From: SpSt-333 sp040751955
GTDB lineage: Bacteria; Bacteroidota; Ignavibacteria; UBA10030; UBA8401
Direction of reading: 5' to 3'
Assembly (NCBI GenBank): GCA_040751955.1
Contig: JBFMFY010000026.1
Location: 1 to 40,471, forward strand
Length of the DNA: 40,471 bases
Numbering within the stretch: the first letter of the stretch is position 1; each line of letters opens with the position of its first letter. Shown here one piece after another: positions 25,839-33,593 of this stretch. Position numbers and translations under genes: made by a program. The notes beneath the pieces are model-generated. The model was given only the letters and a program-made list of their open reading frames with translations. It was not told the origin of the DNA and searched no databases.

Positions 25839-27143
25839 TTACACTACTTCCAACTCTTTCGATGTAATGTCAAACATTTTCCGTTCCGCCTCCACATGGT
25901 CAAGCGCCTGCGTGATATCCCAAATTAAATCTTCATAATGTTCAACGCCGATTGACAGTCGGATAAGTTTATTGCTGATGTTTAATTCTTTTTTTTCGGC
26001 GTCCGGCACATCGCAGTGAGTCATCGTTGCCGGGTGCTCGGCGAGCGACTCCGTGCTGCCGAGGCTTACGGCAAGTTTGATCAATTTTAGATTATTCAGA
26101 AATTGAAATGCCTCTTTTTCTCCACCGCGAATGTCGAACGACAGCATCGCTCCTGCCGAAAGACATTGCTTCTTGAAAATTTCGTACTGTTTCGGGTTGC
26201 TTTCGTTAAGAAAACCGAGATAGTACACTTTCTCCACTTTCGGATGCTGCTGCAGAAACTCGGCAACATGTTTTGCGTTGCGCGCCTGCGTTTCCATCCT
26301 CGGTTTTAGCGTTTCAAGACTGCGCAGCAGCAGCCATCCCGTCCATGGTCCGGCCATTGATCCCAAAAATGTGCGGAGTGTCTTGATTCGTTTGATGATC
26401 TCTTTTGTGCCGAGCACCGCGCCGGCAATCACATCGCTGTGCCCGCCGATATATTTTGTTGCCGAGTACAGAACAATATCCGCCCCGAGTTTCAACGGAT
26501 GCTGCCACAACGGTCCGAAGTATGTGTTATCGACGGCGACGAGCACATTGTTCTCCCCTGTGGAAAATTCTTTTGCAAGCTTCGAACAGCATTCGATGTC
26601 GATCAGATCGTTCGTCGGATTTGCCGGCGTTTCGATATAGATCATTTTCAACCTGTCTGCATGTCCGGAATCACGGATGATTTGGGCGAGTTCTTTGTGC
26701 GACTGTCCTGTTTTAAAATGAACGATGTTGATGCCGAATCTTGTCAGCACCGTTTCGATGAAATGTTCGGTGCCGCCGTACAGCGGAAGAGAATACAGCA
26801 ACAGATCGCCCGGTTTTAAAAATTCCAGCAGCGTTGTGGAAATTGCCGACATGCCGCTCTCGAACACGGCGCAATCTTCCGCGCCGTCCCACAACGTGAG
26901 GCGGTTTTCAAGAATTTCCAGATCGGGATTGTTGATGCGGCTGTAGATGAGCCCGAGTTTTTCGTTCGGCATCTGTTCGCGTCTGCCGTACGCCACTTCA
27001 AAGAATGCTTTTCCTTCTTCGGCAGTTTTAAAAACGAATGTTGATGTTTGGAAGATCGGGCATTTGATCGCTCCTTCGGACCATACGGGATTGTACCCGT
27101 ACGACATCATGAGCGATTCGGGATGGAGAGATTTATTGTCCAT
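25839..27143 (-). CDS. Trans-sulfuration PLP-dependent enzyme (cystathionine gamma-synthase / methionine gamma-lyase family)
   Basis: A 434-aa pyridoxal-phosphate enzyme of the Cys/Met metabolism family. The Schiff-base lysine is K230 in LYSATKYIGGHSDVIAGAV. Other family signatures are SRINNPDLEILENRL, CAVFESGMSAISTTLLEFL, MIYIETPANPTNDLID and the C-terminal KLAVSLGSTESLAEHPATMTH, followed by RLSIGVEHYEDLIWD. Members make cystathionine, split cystathionine, or release methanethiol; residues that would settle which are not diagnostic here. Length is slightly above the usual 380-400, owing to an N-terminal extension. No operon partner is adjacent. Confidence 0.93.
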   Translation of the reverse strand: MDNKSLHPESLMMSYGYNPVWSEGAIKCPIFQTSTFVFKTAEEGKAFFEVAYGRREQMPNEKLGLIYSRINNPDLEILENRLTLWDGAEDCAVFESGMSAISTTLLEFLKPGDLLLYSLPLYGGTEHFIETVLTRFGINIVHFKTGQSHKELAQIIRDSGHADRLKMIYIETPANPTNDLIDIECCSKLAKEFSTGENNVLVAVDNTYFGPLWQHPLKLGADIVLYSATKYIGGHSDVIAGAVLGTKEIIKRIKTLRTFLGSMAGPWTGWLLLRSLETLKPRMETQARNAKHVAEFLQQHPKVEKVYYLGFLNESNPKQYEIFKKQCLSAGAMLSFDIRGGEKEAFQFLNNLKLIKLAVSLGSTESLAEHPATMTHCDVPDAEKKELNISNKLIRLSIGVEHYEDLIWDITQALDHVEAERKMFDITSKELEVV

Positions 27144-27161
27144 TGGTTACCTCGCTTTCGT

Positions 27162-27209
27162 CACACTGAGCAAGTCCCGATGCTTTTTATCGGGACGCGT
27201 CGAAGTGTG
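27162..27209. repeat. Nested palindrome between the PLP enzyme and the CRISPR locus
   Basis: CACACT (27162-27167) pairs with AGTGTG (27204-27209). Inside, GTCCCGAT (27174-27181) pairs with ATCGGGAC (27189-27196) around GCTTTTT. This resembles the GAGCAAG/CGTCGAAG arms of the element at 14964-15075. The rest of the 308-base gap 27144-27451 holds no gene; a promoter for the Cas12f-like gene presumably lies near 27415-27445, which is AT-rich but has no clear boxes. Confidence 0.7.
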
Positions 27210-27451
27210 TTCTTTGTACCGCAAAGAAATGCAGCGGTGTTATTGAATAGCGGGTGACCCCAAGTCTTGTGTGCCCGCCGCAGCGTGCAGCGGGGATGTG
27301 AATTACGATATCAAAGTACGCCGACAATGGAATGGAAGCAAGGGAAGAAAAACTTTTCCGCCGCCAAATAAGACCAAAGAGTGCGATTAAAGAATCTTTG
27401 CTTCTCCACAATCATTTGGTTACTTTTACCAAAATTAAATTTCAACAGACT

Positions 27452-28896
27452 ATGGCAACCACTACTATCATTACCCGCAAAATACAATTGGATATTGTTG
27501 AAGAAGACAAACAAAAGAAAATGAAATTTGGTCTTACCTTCGCAAATTGAGTAATGATACCTATCGTGCAGCAAACCTTATAGTGAGCAATCAATTTTTT
27601 AACGATTCTTTCCGGCAGCGTATCATGCTCACAGATGAAGAGTTAAGCCAACAAAACGAAAAACTCAAAAAAGAGATTGACAAACTTTATACTACGTTGC
27701 GAATAACAAGTGATGATACTGTAAGAGCAACAATAGAAGCAAAGGTTCAAAAGAAGCAGGAAGCACGCAATAACGTAAGTGCAAAAGCACGTAAACAGGC
27801 AGAAGCGTACTACGCTACAGGAGAAAAAAATTCTACCTATCAATTGTTCGAGCGTGAATTTCCCGATATGCCTTCATATATCCAAGCTTCTTTGAATAAC
27901 GTGGTTGTGAATAAATATAAAAGGGAATTAAAAGAGGTATGGCAAGGCAAACGTGCCATCAGTTCTTTCAAGAAAGGGATGCCTATTCCCTTTATGAAGT
28001 CCTGCTTACGCTTTCGAAAAGAAGAAAATAATATTTACCTGTATTGGATAAACGATATTAAATTTTTTCTTCATTTCGGCAAAGACCCCAGCAACAACAG
28101 AGCTATTGTTGAAAGAGTTCTTACTAATCAATATCACATTGGCGATTCATCAATACAGGTAGCGGAGAAGAAAATTTTTTTTCTGCTTGTTGTAAAAATA
28201 CCGGATGAAGAAAAGCAGCGCGATGCATCACTTTCTGTTGGTGTTGACCTTGGTATCAATGTTCCGGCATATTGTGCACTTTCTGAAGGATATGGACGGC
28301 TGGCAATTGGCAACAGAGATGATTTTTTGCGGGTAAGACTTGCGATGCAGAGACGTAGGAAAGAAGTTCAACGCTCGCTGGTTGTCACTGCCGGCGGTAA
28401 AGGGAGAACGAAAAAACTAAAAGCGTTGGAGCGTTTCAAAGATCAGGAACGTCATTTTGTTCGAACATATAACCACACTGTTGCCCGCCGTATAGTAGAT
28501 TTTGCCGTGCGATACAATGCCGGTGTTATTAAATTGGAATTGCTTGAAGGATACGGAAAAGACGAAAATGGGAAACTCTTAAAGGGTAATTTTATTCTGC
28601 GCAACTGGTCTTATTTTGAATTGCAAACATTGATTAAAGAAAAAGCCAAACGGGAAGGGATTCAGGTTGTGTTTATTGACCCGTACCATACAAGCCAAAC
28701 GTGTGCCCAATGCGGACATTACGAAGAAGGGCAAAGAATTTCACAGCAAGAATTTGTCTGTAAGAATCCTGATTGCAAAAATTATAATGAAACAGTTCAT
28801 GCAGACTATAATGCCGCACGGAATATTGCCTGCAACACGAAAGTTGTAACAAAAAAAGAAGAGTGTGAATTCTATTCACATACAGAAAAACAATAA
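27452..28896 (+). CDS. cas12f: Cas12f-like compact type V CRISPR effector, frameshifted near the N-terminus
   Basis: A miniature RNA-guided nuclease. The ATG at 27452 reads 32 codons (MATTTIITRKIQLDIVEED...) to a stop at 27548-27550. The remaining 449 codons follow from 27547 in a frame reached by one extra base around 27527-27530, which restores KMKFWSYLRKLSNDTYRAAN and a 481-aa protein. In restored numbering the RuvC residues are D266 (GVDLGIN), E363 (IKLELLEG) and D452 (HADYNAARNIA). A zinc finger has C-x2-C (TCAQCG) and C-x4-C (CKNPDC). RILRNWSYFELQ-like and IDPYHTSQTCAQCG stretches resemble Cas12f1 and TnpB. Length, same-strand tracrRNA and CRISPR array favour Cas12f over a TnpB transposon gene. 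Whether the frameshift is real is unknown. Confidence 0.82.
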
Positions 28897-28897
28897 C

Positions 28898-29066
28898 TTG
28901 TTCAGCGTTGATGAACAACTCTACAAAATTGTAGACGGTACGGGTGGTTTCATTGCGCTTCCGTTAACAGTGCAAATCATTTCTTTTAAGGAATGGTCAT
29001 CCGAAGGGTGAGCTTCTGTATGGAGACTCACCAATTCCAAGTAAAATGGATTTTTATTTCCAACAA
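28898..29066 (+). ncRNA. Probable tracrRNA of the Cas12f-like system
   Basis: The gap between effector and array is densely folded on the plus strand. Stems are TTGTTCA/TGAACAA (28898-28904 with 28912-28918), CTACAA/TTGTAG (28921-28926 with 28929-28934), TTGCGCT/AGTGCAA (28953-28959 with 28969-28975, one G-U), and GGTGAG+CTTC/GGAG+CTCACC (29007-29016 with 29022-29032). The last is enclosed by GGAAT/ATTCC (28990 and 29034). The 3' end is a two-part anti-repeat: AAATGGA (29044-29050) pairs with TCCATTT of the CRISPR repeat, and TCCAACAA (29059-29066) pairs with TTGTTGGA at the start of the repeat. A split anti-repeat at the 3' end is the Cas12f1 arrangement. The RNA ends are estimates. Confidence 0.72.
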
Positions 29067-29131
29067 GTGCCGAAATTTTTTTGAGTGAAATTCGGATAAC
29101 TTCTTTTCAGAGTTGGAGTTTCTAAAATTAT
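29067..29131 (+). promoter_or_regulatory. AT-rich leader of the CRISPR array
   Basis: A 65-base AT-rich segment lies between the anti-repeat and the first repeat. It includes a T-run (29076-29082), which could end the tracrRNA. A CCGAA/TTCGG inverted pair spans about 29070-29095. It is likely to hold the array promoter and leader, but no clear promoter boxes are visible. Confidence 0.4.
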
Positions 29132-29629
29132 GTTGTTGGAGTATTCCATTTGAAAGGAAGTTGAAACATCTTGAGTAACCGACATCCTCTGTTTCGCGTT
29201 GTTGGAGTATTCCATTTGAAAGGAAGTTGAAACACATTCCATAGAGTTGTTCGGATGTTGGAAGTTGTTGGAGTATTCCATTTGAAAGGAAGTTGAAACT
29301 GCATCAAAGTTGAAATGGGTGAAGGAGAAGTTGTTGGAGTATTCCATTTGAAAGGAAGTTGAAACCGCCCTAACCAATCACTGCACTTGACGTAGGTTGT
29401 TGGAGTATTCCATTTGAAAGGAAGTTGAAACGCGTAAAATACTCATCGAAGTATATAACCAGTTGTTGGAGTATTCCATTTGAAAGGAAGTTGAAACGCA
29501 ACTCGATCCAAGTTTTTTCTTGAGATAGTTGTTGGAGTATTCCATTTGAAAGGAAGTTGAAACAGTATGCTGGACAATTGTAAATGTGAGACTGTTGTTG
29601 GAGTATTCCATTTGAAAGGAAGTTGAAAC
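29132..29629 (+). CRISPR. CRISPR array, 8 identical 36-bp repeats and 7 spacers of 30 bp
   Basis: Repeats start at 29132, 29198, 29264, 29330, 29396, 29462, 29528 and 29594. Each is 36 bp, begins GTTGTTGGAGTATTCC and ends GGAAGTTGAAAC, and all eight copies look identical. All seven spacers are exactly 30 bp and unrelated to each other. The terminal repeat is not degenerate. The 3' GAAAC-type end and the upstream anti-repeat both indicate plus-strand transcription, with the leader on the left. The repeat 5' half pairs with the proposed tracrRNA, leaving the 3' half next to the spacer. No spacer visibly matches elsewhere in this window. Confidence 0.98.
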
Positions 29630-29884
29630 GGCGGACAAAAATGTCCATTCTATCTAACTCCATCCTCGATCGAAAAACAAGAGCAACGATAGTGCATTTT
29701 GTGTGCGCAGAGTTGGTGAAGTAAACTGCATATAACACACTTGAACATGGGCGATAATCTTATGTAATGGTCATGTAAGAATACAATCAAAGTCTACGAA
29801 AAATCAATGAAATGAAGAATTTTTATGTAGTGCTTATGTATGTTTTTTTGCCCCGTTTTAGCCATTATCACTGTCAAAATTTGT

Positions 29885-29910
29885 GTAAAGTAAAAACCGT
29901 TTTGCTTTAC
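29885..29910. promoter_or_regulatory. Palindromic site upstream of the Fic gene
   Basis: GTAAAG (29885-29890) pairs with CTTTAC (29905-29910), with AAAA/TTTT continuing inward. It sits 58 bases before the Fic start codon and overlaps the likely promoter region (a near-consensus TAATTTG lies just downstream). It is a candidate operator. The rest of 29630-29967 (338 bases without a gene) holds a short GGACA-AAAA-TGTCC hairpin right after the array and AT-rich DNA. Confidence 0.45.
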
Positions 29911-29967
29911 TCAAAATAATTTGTGTATATTCTACTTACCACAAAAAAATAGACTAAACATTGCACA

Positions 29968-31080
29968 ATGCAGCCATATATCCCTCAAAAATTACCTATT
30001 TCTGAAATTCTCTGGGAGAGTTTGATTCCTCTTATTGGGAAAGCCAACCGTTCCCTTGCATACTATGATGGGATATTACAGAGCATTGTCAATCCGGCGC
30101 TTCTTCTTTCCCCGCTCACAACGCAGGAAGCAGTACTCTCTTCCAAAATAGAAGGGACGCAAGCAACGTTAGGTGATGTTCTGAAATTTGAAGCGGGAGA
30201 GAATCCTGCTAAAGAAGAACGCAAAGTTGATATTCAGGAGATTATGAACTATCGCCGTGCGTTATTGATGGCAGAAAAAGCGCTCAAGGCAAAACCGTTT
30301 CATCTGAACTTTATGAAGGAGTTACACCGCACTCTTCTGGACAGTGTGCGCGGCACGAATAAATCCCCGGGCGAATTCAGGGAAATTCAAAACTGGATCG
30401 GGAACCCGGGAACACCGATTGAACAAGCGGAGTATGTTCCTCCTTCACCGGCAGTAATAATGGAATACCTGGATAATTGGGAAAAATATTACCATCTCGA
30501 CCGTCCTGACCCTGTTGTGCAGTTGGCAATTCTTCATGCACAATTCGAGATCATTCATCCATTCTTGGACGGGAACGGCAGATTGGGACGGATGATTATC
30601 CCAATCTTCCTGTTCGAAAAAAACATTTTAAGCCGCCCGACGTTTTATCTTTCAAAATATCTTGAAGCACACCGTGACGAATACGTGAGCCGGTTGAAAG
30701 CGTTAAGCGGGCAGGCTCCCCAATGGAATGAGTGGATAGCTTTTTTTCTTCAGGGTGTTGATGAGCAGGCAAAAGAAAGTGCTACGACTGTACAAAAGAT
30801 TCTGTCGCTGTATGAGAACCTGAAAGAACGCTGCATTGCATTGACCCATTCTCAATTTGCCGTTCCGCTGCTCGACCAGATTTTTAAGAAGCCGATTTTT
30901 CAAAGTTCCCATCTCTTCGGAAAAAAAGGATTGCCGAGCAAACCGATGATGATAACGCTGCTGACGAAACTGCGTGGGGCAGGCATTCTGAAAGTTCTCA
31001 GTAAGGGAAGTGGGAGGCGCCCGCAGGTGCTCGTGCTGCCGGAGTTAATCAATATTACCGAAGGTAAAAAAGTTTTTTAA
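29968..31080 (+). CDS. Fic-domain protein (probable AMP-transferase) with N-terminal inhibitory helix
   Basis: A 370-aa Fic protein. The catalytic motif HPFLDGNGRLGR is at 197-208 (HxFx(D/E)GNGRxxR), which transfers AMP from ATP to a protein hydroxyl. An N-terminal helix carries SSKIEG at 58-63, matching the inhibitory (S/T)xxxE(G/N) motif whose Glu blocks ATP; this makes it a class II, self-inhibited Fic. The FGEFR-like SPGEFREIQNWIG and YVPPSP stretches are family features, and the C-terminus (KPMMITLLTKLRGAGILKVLSKGSGRRPQVLVL) is a winged-helix-like domain. Such proteins are often autoregulated DNA-binding Fic proteins. It lies next to the CRISPR array but has its own palindromic upstream site, so a functional link is unproven. 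Confidence 0.93.
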   Translation: MQPYIPQKLPISEILWESLIPLIGKANRSLAYYDGILQSIVNPALLLSPLTTQEAVLSSKIEGTQATLGDVLKFEAGENPAKEERKVDIQEIMNYRRALLMAEKALKAKPFHLNFMKELHRTLLDSVRGTNKSPGEFREIQNWIGNPGTPIEQAEYVPPSPAVIMEYLDNWEKYYHLDRPDPVVQLAILHAQFEIIHPFLDGNGRLGRMIIPIFLFEKNILSRPTFYLSKYLEAHRDEYVSRLKALSGQAPQWNEWIAFFLQGVDEQAKESATTVQKILSLYENLKERCIALTHSQFAVPLLDQIFKKPIFQSSHLFGKKGLPSKPMMITLLTKLRGAGILKVLSKGSGRRPQVLVLPELINITEGKKVF

Positions 31081-31267
31081 CTGCAATTGTAAAAAACAAT
31101 AAGTGTTGCTGTACAGATTCATTCCTCCCCGTGTTTCAGTCCACAATGCACAACGTTGAACTATCTAAAGTCTGAAATATTTTTATAAGCATTCTATACT
31201 TATTTAGCAGTAAACATGTTAAATTTTTTCAAACTGTTTAGCGCTAATTCCTGTCTCGTTTTGTGCC

Positions 31268-33574
31268 TTATTCCCAATCTTCATCTTCAATTTCACATAA
31301 AACGGATTCCAGGTCGTTAAATGTAATCTCTTCGGGTTTGAGTGGAAGAATTGGAAAATCAAATTCTGTGACCGGTCCTTTGATAAGATAGCGAAGGCGT
31401 GCAAACTTGTTTTCTCCAAAAGTTATCAGGAAAGGAACGTACATCTGAAAATTATCCGGTACGTTCGCTTGTTTTACAATACAATGTACTTTGTATTTTC
31501 CGGTTGGAAGATGTTCAAGTTTGTACGAAATCGTGTACGTGGGAATTTCGGTATTGTACACCCATTGATCGAAGAACCACTGCATGCTTGTTCCAAAGTA
31601 CTTTTCTGTCACTTTTTGAAAATCTTCCGTTGAAGCATTCCTTCCGTTGTACGTCCGATAAAATTCTTTCAACATGTTTTGAAAAACATCTTCCTTCATT
31701 ATTTTCAAATCAATTGCCATATTCCTGAGCATGTGAAGGATCCACGCTCCTTTTTTGTACACGATCAAGTCATAATCGCCAGCGGTGTTGCTTGACTGTG
31801 TCCTCGAACCGAGCCACACTGGTCCCGATTCCTGTCCGGACGACAGCAGATATTTTCTTGCTCCTAATATTGCTTTTTTGTAATTGTTGAGTCTTTCGAA
31901 GAACGTTTCATTATCGCGAAGTACGGTTTGCATGTACCACATACCTGAGTATTCCGCAAAAGCTTCGCTCAGCCAGTAGTCATGGTACGATTTCCAGGAT
32001 ATCCCCAATCCCCACCACATATGTGCTACTTCATGGGCACGAAATGCTTGATCGACACCTTTGTCTTTTTCCAATCGGTTCTGGAATGTGTACCATGACA
32101 AATGAAGCAGGTCAGGAAACGCTTGCCCATGACCGCCGGCGATTTCAACCGCCTTCAGTTCATTGATAGGCGGCGGACCGAAAATGTGCGTAAAGAAACG
32201 AAGGCTATTTTTGAGATCGTGCGCCAAGCTCTTTTCTATGTCGCCAGCAAGCAAGGACGAATGCTGGTAGTTCTTTGAAGTATAAAACACAATCGGCAAT
32301 TGATCGGTCGAATCTACAGTATACTCTTCAAAAGTTCCGACGGCGAAACTGGCGTGGACTGTTGGTCTTTCAACTTTCCAGAGTGATGTTGTTATGTCAC
32401 CCGTGGTTTCGTTTCGTATTCGCTTTCCCGAGGAGACGAGATTGAGGTTTGACGGGTGCTGGAATGTCAGATCAAATGTATACCGATCAATACCAATGTT
32501 GCGGATATATGGATACCACCCGTTGGATTGTTTGAGTTCACGCCAAAAATCGATTTGCGTTATTATTTCTCCGTGATAGTAAAAGGTAAAGGAAAGAGTA
32601 TCGGTCGTAGAGAATGTCTGTGGATCGTGCAGCCACAATACTGGTGATTGTTTTTCTTTGTGTGATGGAATTCTTTTTCCATCGCGGGATAATACGGAGT
32701 CAATTATCAGATCGCGGAGAATCGTGAAATCGAGCCAGTCGGTTTGGTAGCGAAGATTTTTTCCAATGATGTCACATCGGATATCGGCTTCGAGATTCTT
32801 ATTCAATCGCACGTCAATTTTATAATGGATGGGAGTAAAGGTTGATTTATATTCGTCATTTAAGGATTCGGGCGAAAGATATTCCGACTGTTTATGAAAA
32901 GAATTGATTGTTTCGCGAAAGTATGGTGATATTCTGCCGCGATACGATCCCGGTTTGTGACTGAGTGTCACTTCTTCTACTTCCATATCGTCGATTTCGT
33001 AAAATAACGATCCGTCTTCCTCTGTCTCAATCTGTGCATAAAACCAGTTGTAATCCTGGCGTGGAAGAAATGCTCTCAAAATGTCAAAATCATAATGTGT
33101 GAGTTCGTCATTTTGTAAGTATTTTTGTGCTTCCGAAAGCAATGTAATGGCTGATGCAGGGACTGGAGACGGAATAAATGTACAGTTTCTCGACAGTTCT
33201 TTGAATGTTGAATCGGTAAACAGCAGAAAGAGATATTTGAATTCTTCATTCAACTGTTTCTTTTCGAGAAACCGATTGAGATGTTTTTGTTCGATATCTG
33301 TGGGCGGAATAAAGGTGAAAGTTCCATTTCCGACAAAAAGAAGAGCGGCAACGGAATTATCGACGAGGGAGAGTGTATAAAAAAAACCGTCATGGAATGT
33401 GAAAGTCCCGACATCTCTCGTCAGTGTAACATTGGAAACGCGGAAGACGGAATCCTTGAGGACGGACAAATTTTTTAATTGACTCTGTATGTAATCATAC
33501 CGTTCGATTTCCGATGACAGCAGCAAGGAGGAACAAACGAATGTGCACACAGCGAAAAAACGTAAGATTATCAT
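31268..33574 (-). CDS. M1-family zinc aminopeptidase-like protein
   Basis: A 768-aa exported protein (signal MIILRFFAVCTFVCSSLLLSS). The zinc motif is HEVAHMWWG, with the third ligand in WLSEAFAEYSGMWY (HExxH-x18-E pattern of M1 gluzincins). The substrate-binding GxMEN motif is replaced by VEIAGGHGQAFPDLL, so exopeptidase specificity is uncertain. Before the catalytic domain a long N-terminal beta-rich region is present, including FTPIHYKIDVRLNKNLEADIRCDIIG, the usual M1 saddle domain start. It is probably periplasmic or outer-membrane associated. The gene follows a DUF885-type metalloprotein gene by 19 bases on the same strand, so the two are likely co-transcribed. Confidence 0.88.
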   Translation of the reverse strand: MIILRFFAVCTFVCSSLLLSSEIERYDYIQSQLKNLSVLKDSVFRVSNVTLTRDVGTFTFHDGFFYTLSLVDNSVAALLFVGNGTFTFIPPTDIEQKHLNRFLEKKQLNEEFKYLFLLFTDSTFKELSRNCTFIPSPVPASAITLLSEAQKYLQNDELTHYDFDILRAFLPRQDYNWFYAQIETEEDGSLFYEIDDMEVEEVTLSHKPGSYRGRISPYFRETINSFHKQSEYLSPESLNDEYKSTFTPIHYKIDVRLNKNLEADIRCDIIGKNLRYQTDWLDFTILRDLIIDSVLSRDGKRIPSHKEKQSPVLWLHDPQTFSTTDTLSFTFYYHGEIITQIDFWRELKQSNGWYPYIRNIGIDRYTFDLTFQHPSNLNLVSSGKRIRNETTGDITTSLWKVERPTVHASFAVGTFEEYTVDSTDQLPIVFYTSKNYQHSSLLAGDIEKSLAHDLKNSLRFFTHIFGPPPINELKAVEIAGGHGQAFPDLLHLSWYTFQNRLEKDKGVDQAFRAHEVAHMWWGLGISWKSYHDYWLSEAFAEYSGMWYMQTVLRDNETFFERLNNYKKAILGARKYLLSSGQESGPVWLGSRTQSSNTAGDYDLIVYKKGAWILHMLRNMAIDLKIMKEDVFQNMLKEFYRTYNGRNASTEDFQKVTEKYFGTSMQWFFDQWVYNTEIPTYTISYKLEHLPTGKYKVHCIVKQANVPDNFQMYVPFLITFGENKFARLRYLIKGPVTEFDFPILPLKPEEITFNDLESVLCEIEDEDWE

Positions 33575-33593
33575 TGAAGCATCCTCCTGTAGT

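Noticed and set aside
27505..27535. Programmed -1 frameshifting in the effector gene
   Set aside because: No X XXY YYZ heptamer in frame and no obvious downstream pseudoknot. A deletion or base-calling error in a T homopolymer is simpler.
27452..28896. Reading the effector as an IS200/IS605 TnpB transposon gene
   Set aside because: No TnpA, no left or right element ends seen, and the gene is followed by a matching anti-repeat RNA and a perfect CRISPR array. TnpB-type ancestry is still shared with all Cas12f.
29054..29738. Minus-strand open frames across the CRISPR array with repeated peptides such as VSTSFQMEYSNN and FNFLSNGILQQ
   Set aside because: They are simply the CRISPR repeat (36 + 30 = 66, a multiple of 3) read in reverse. 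The periodic peptide is an artefact of the array.
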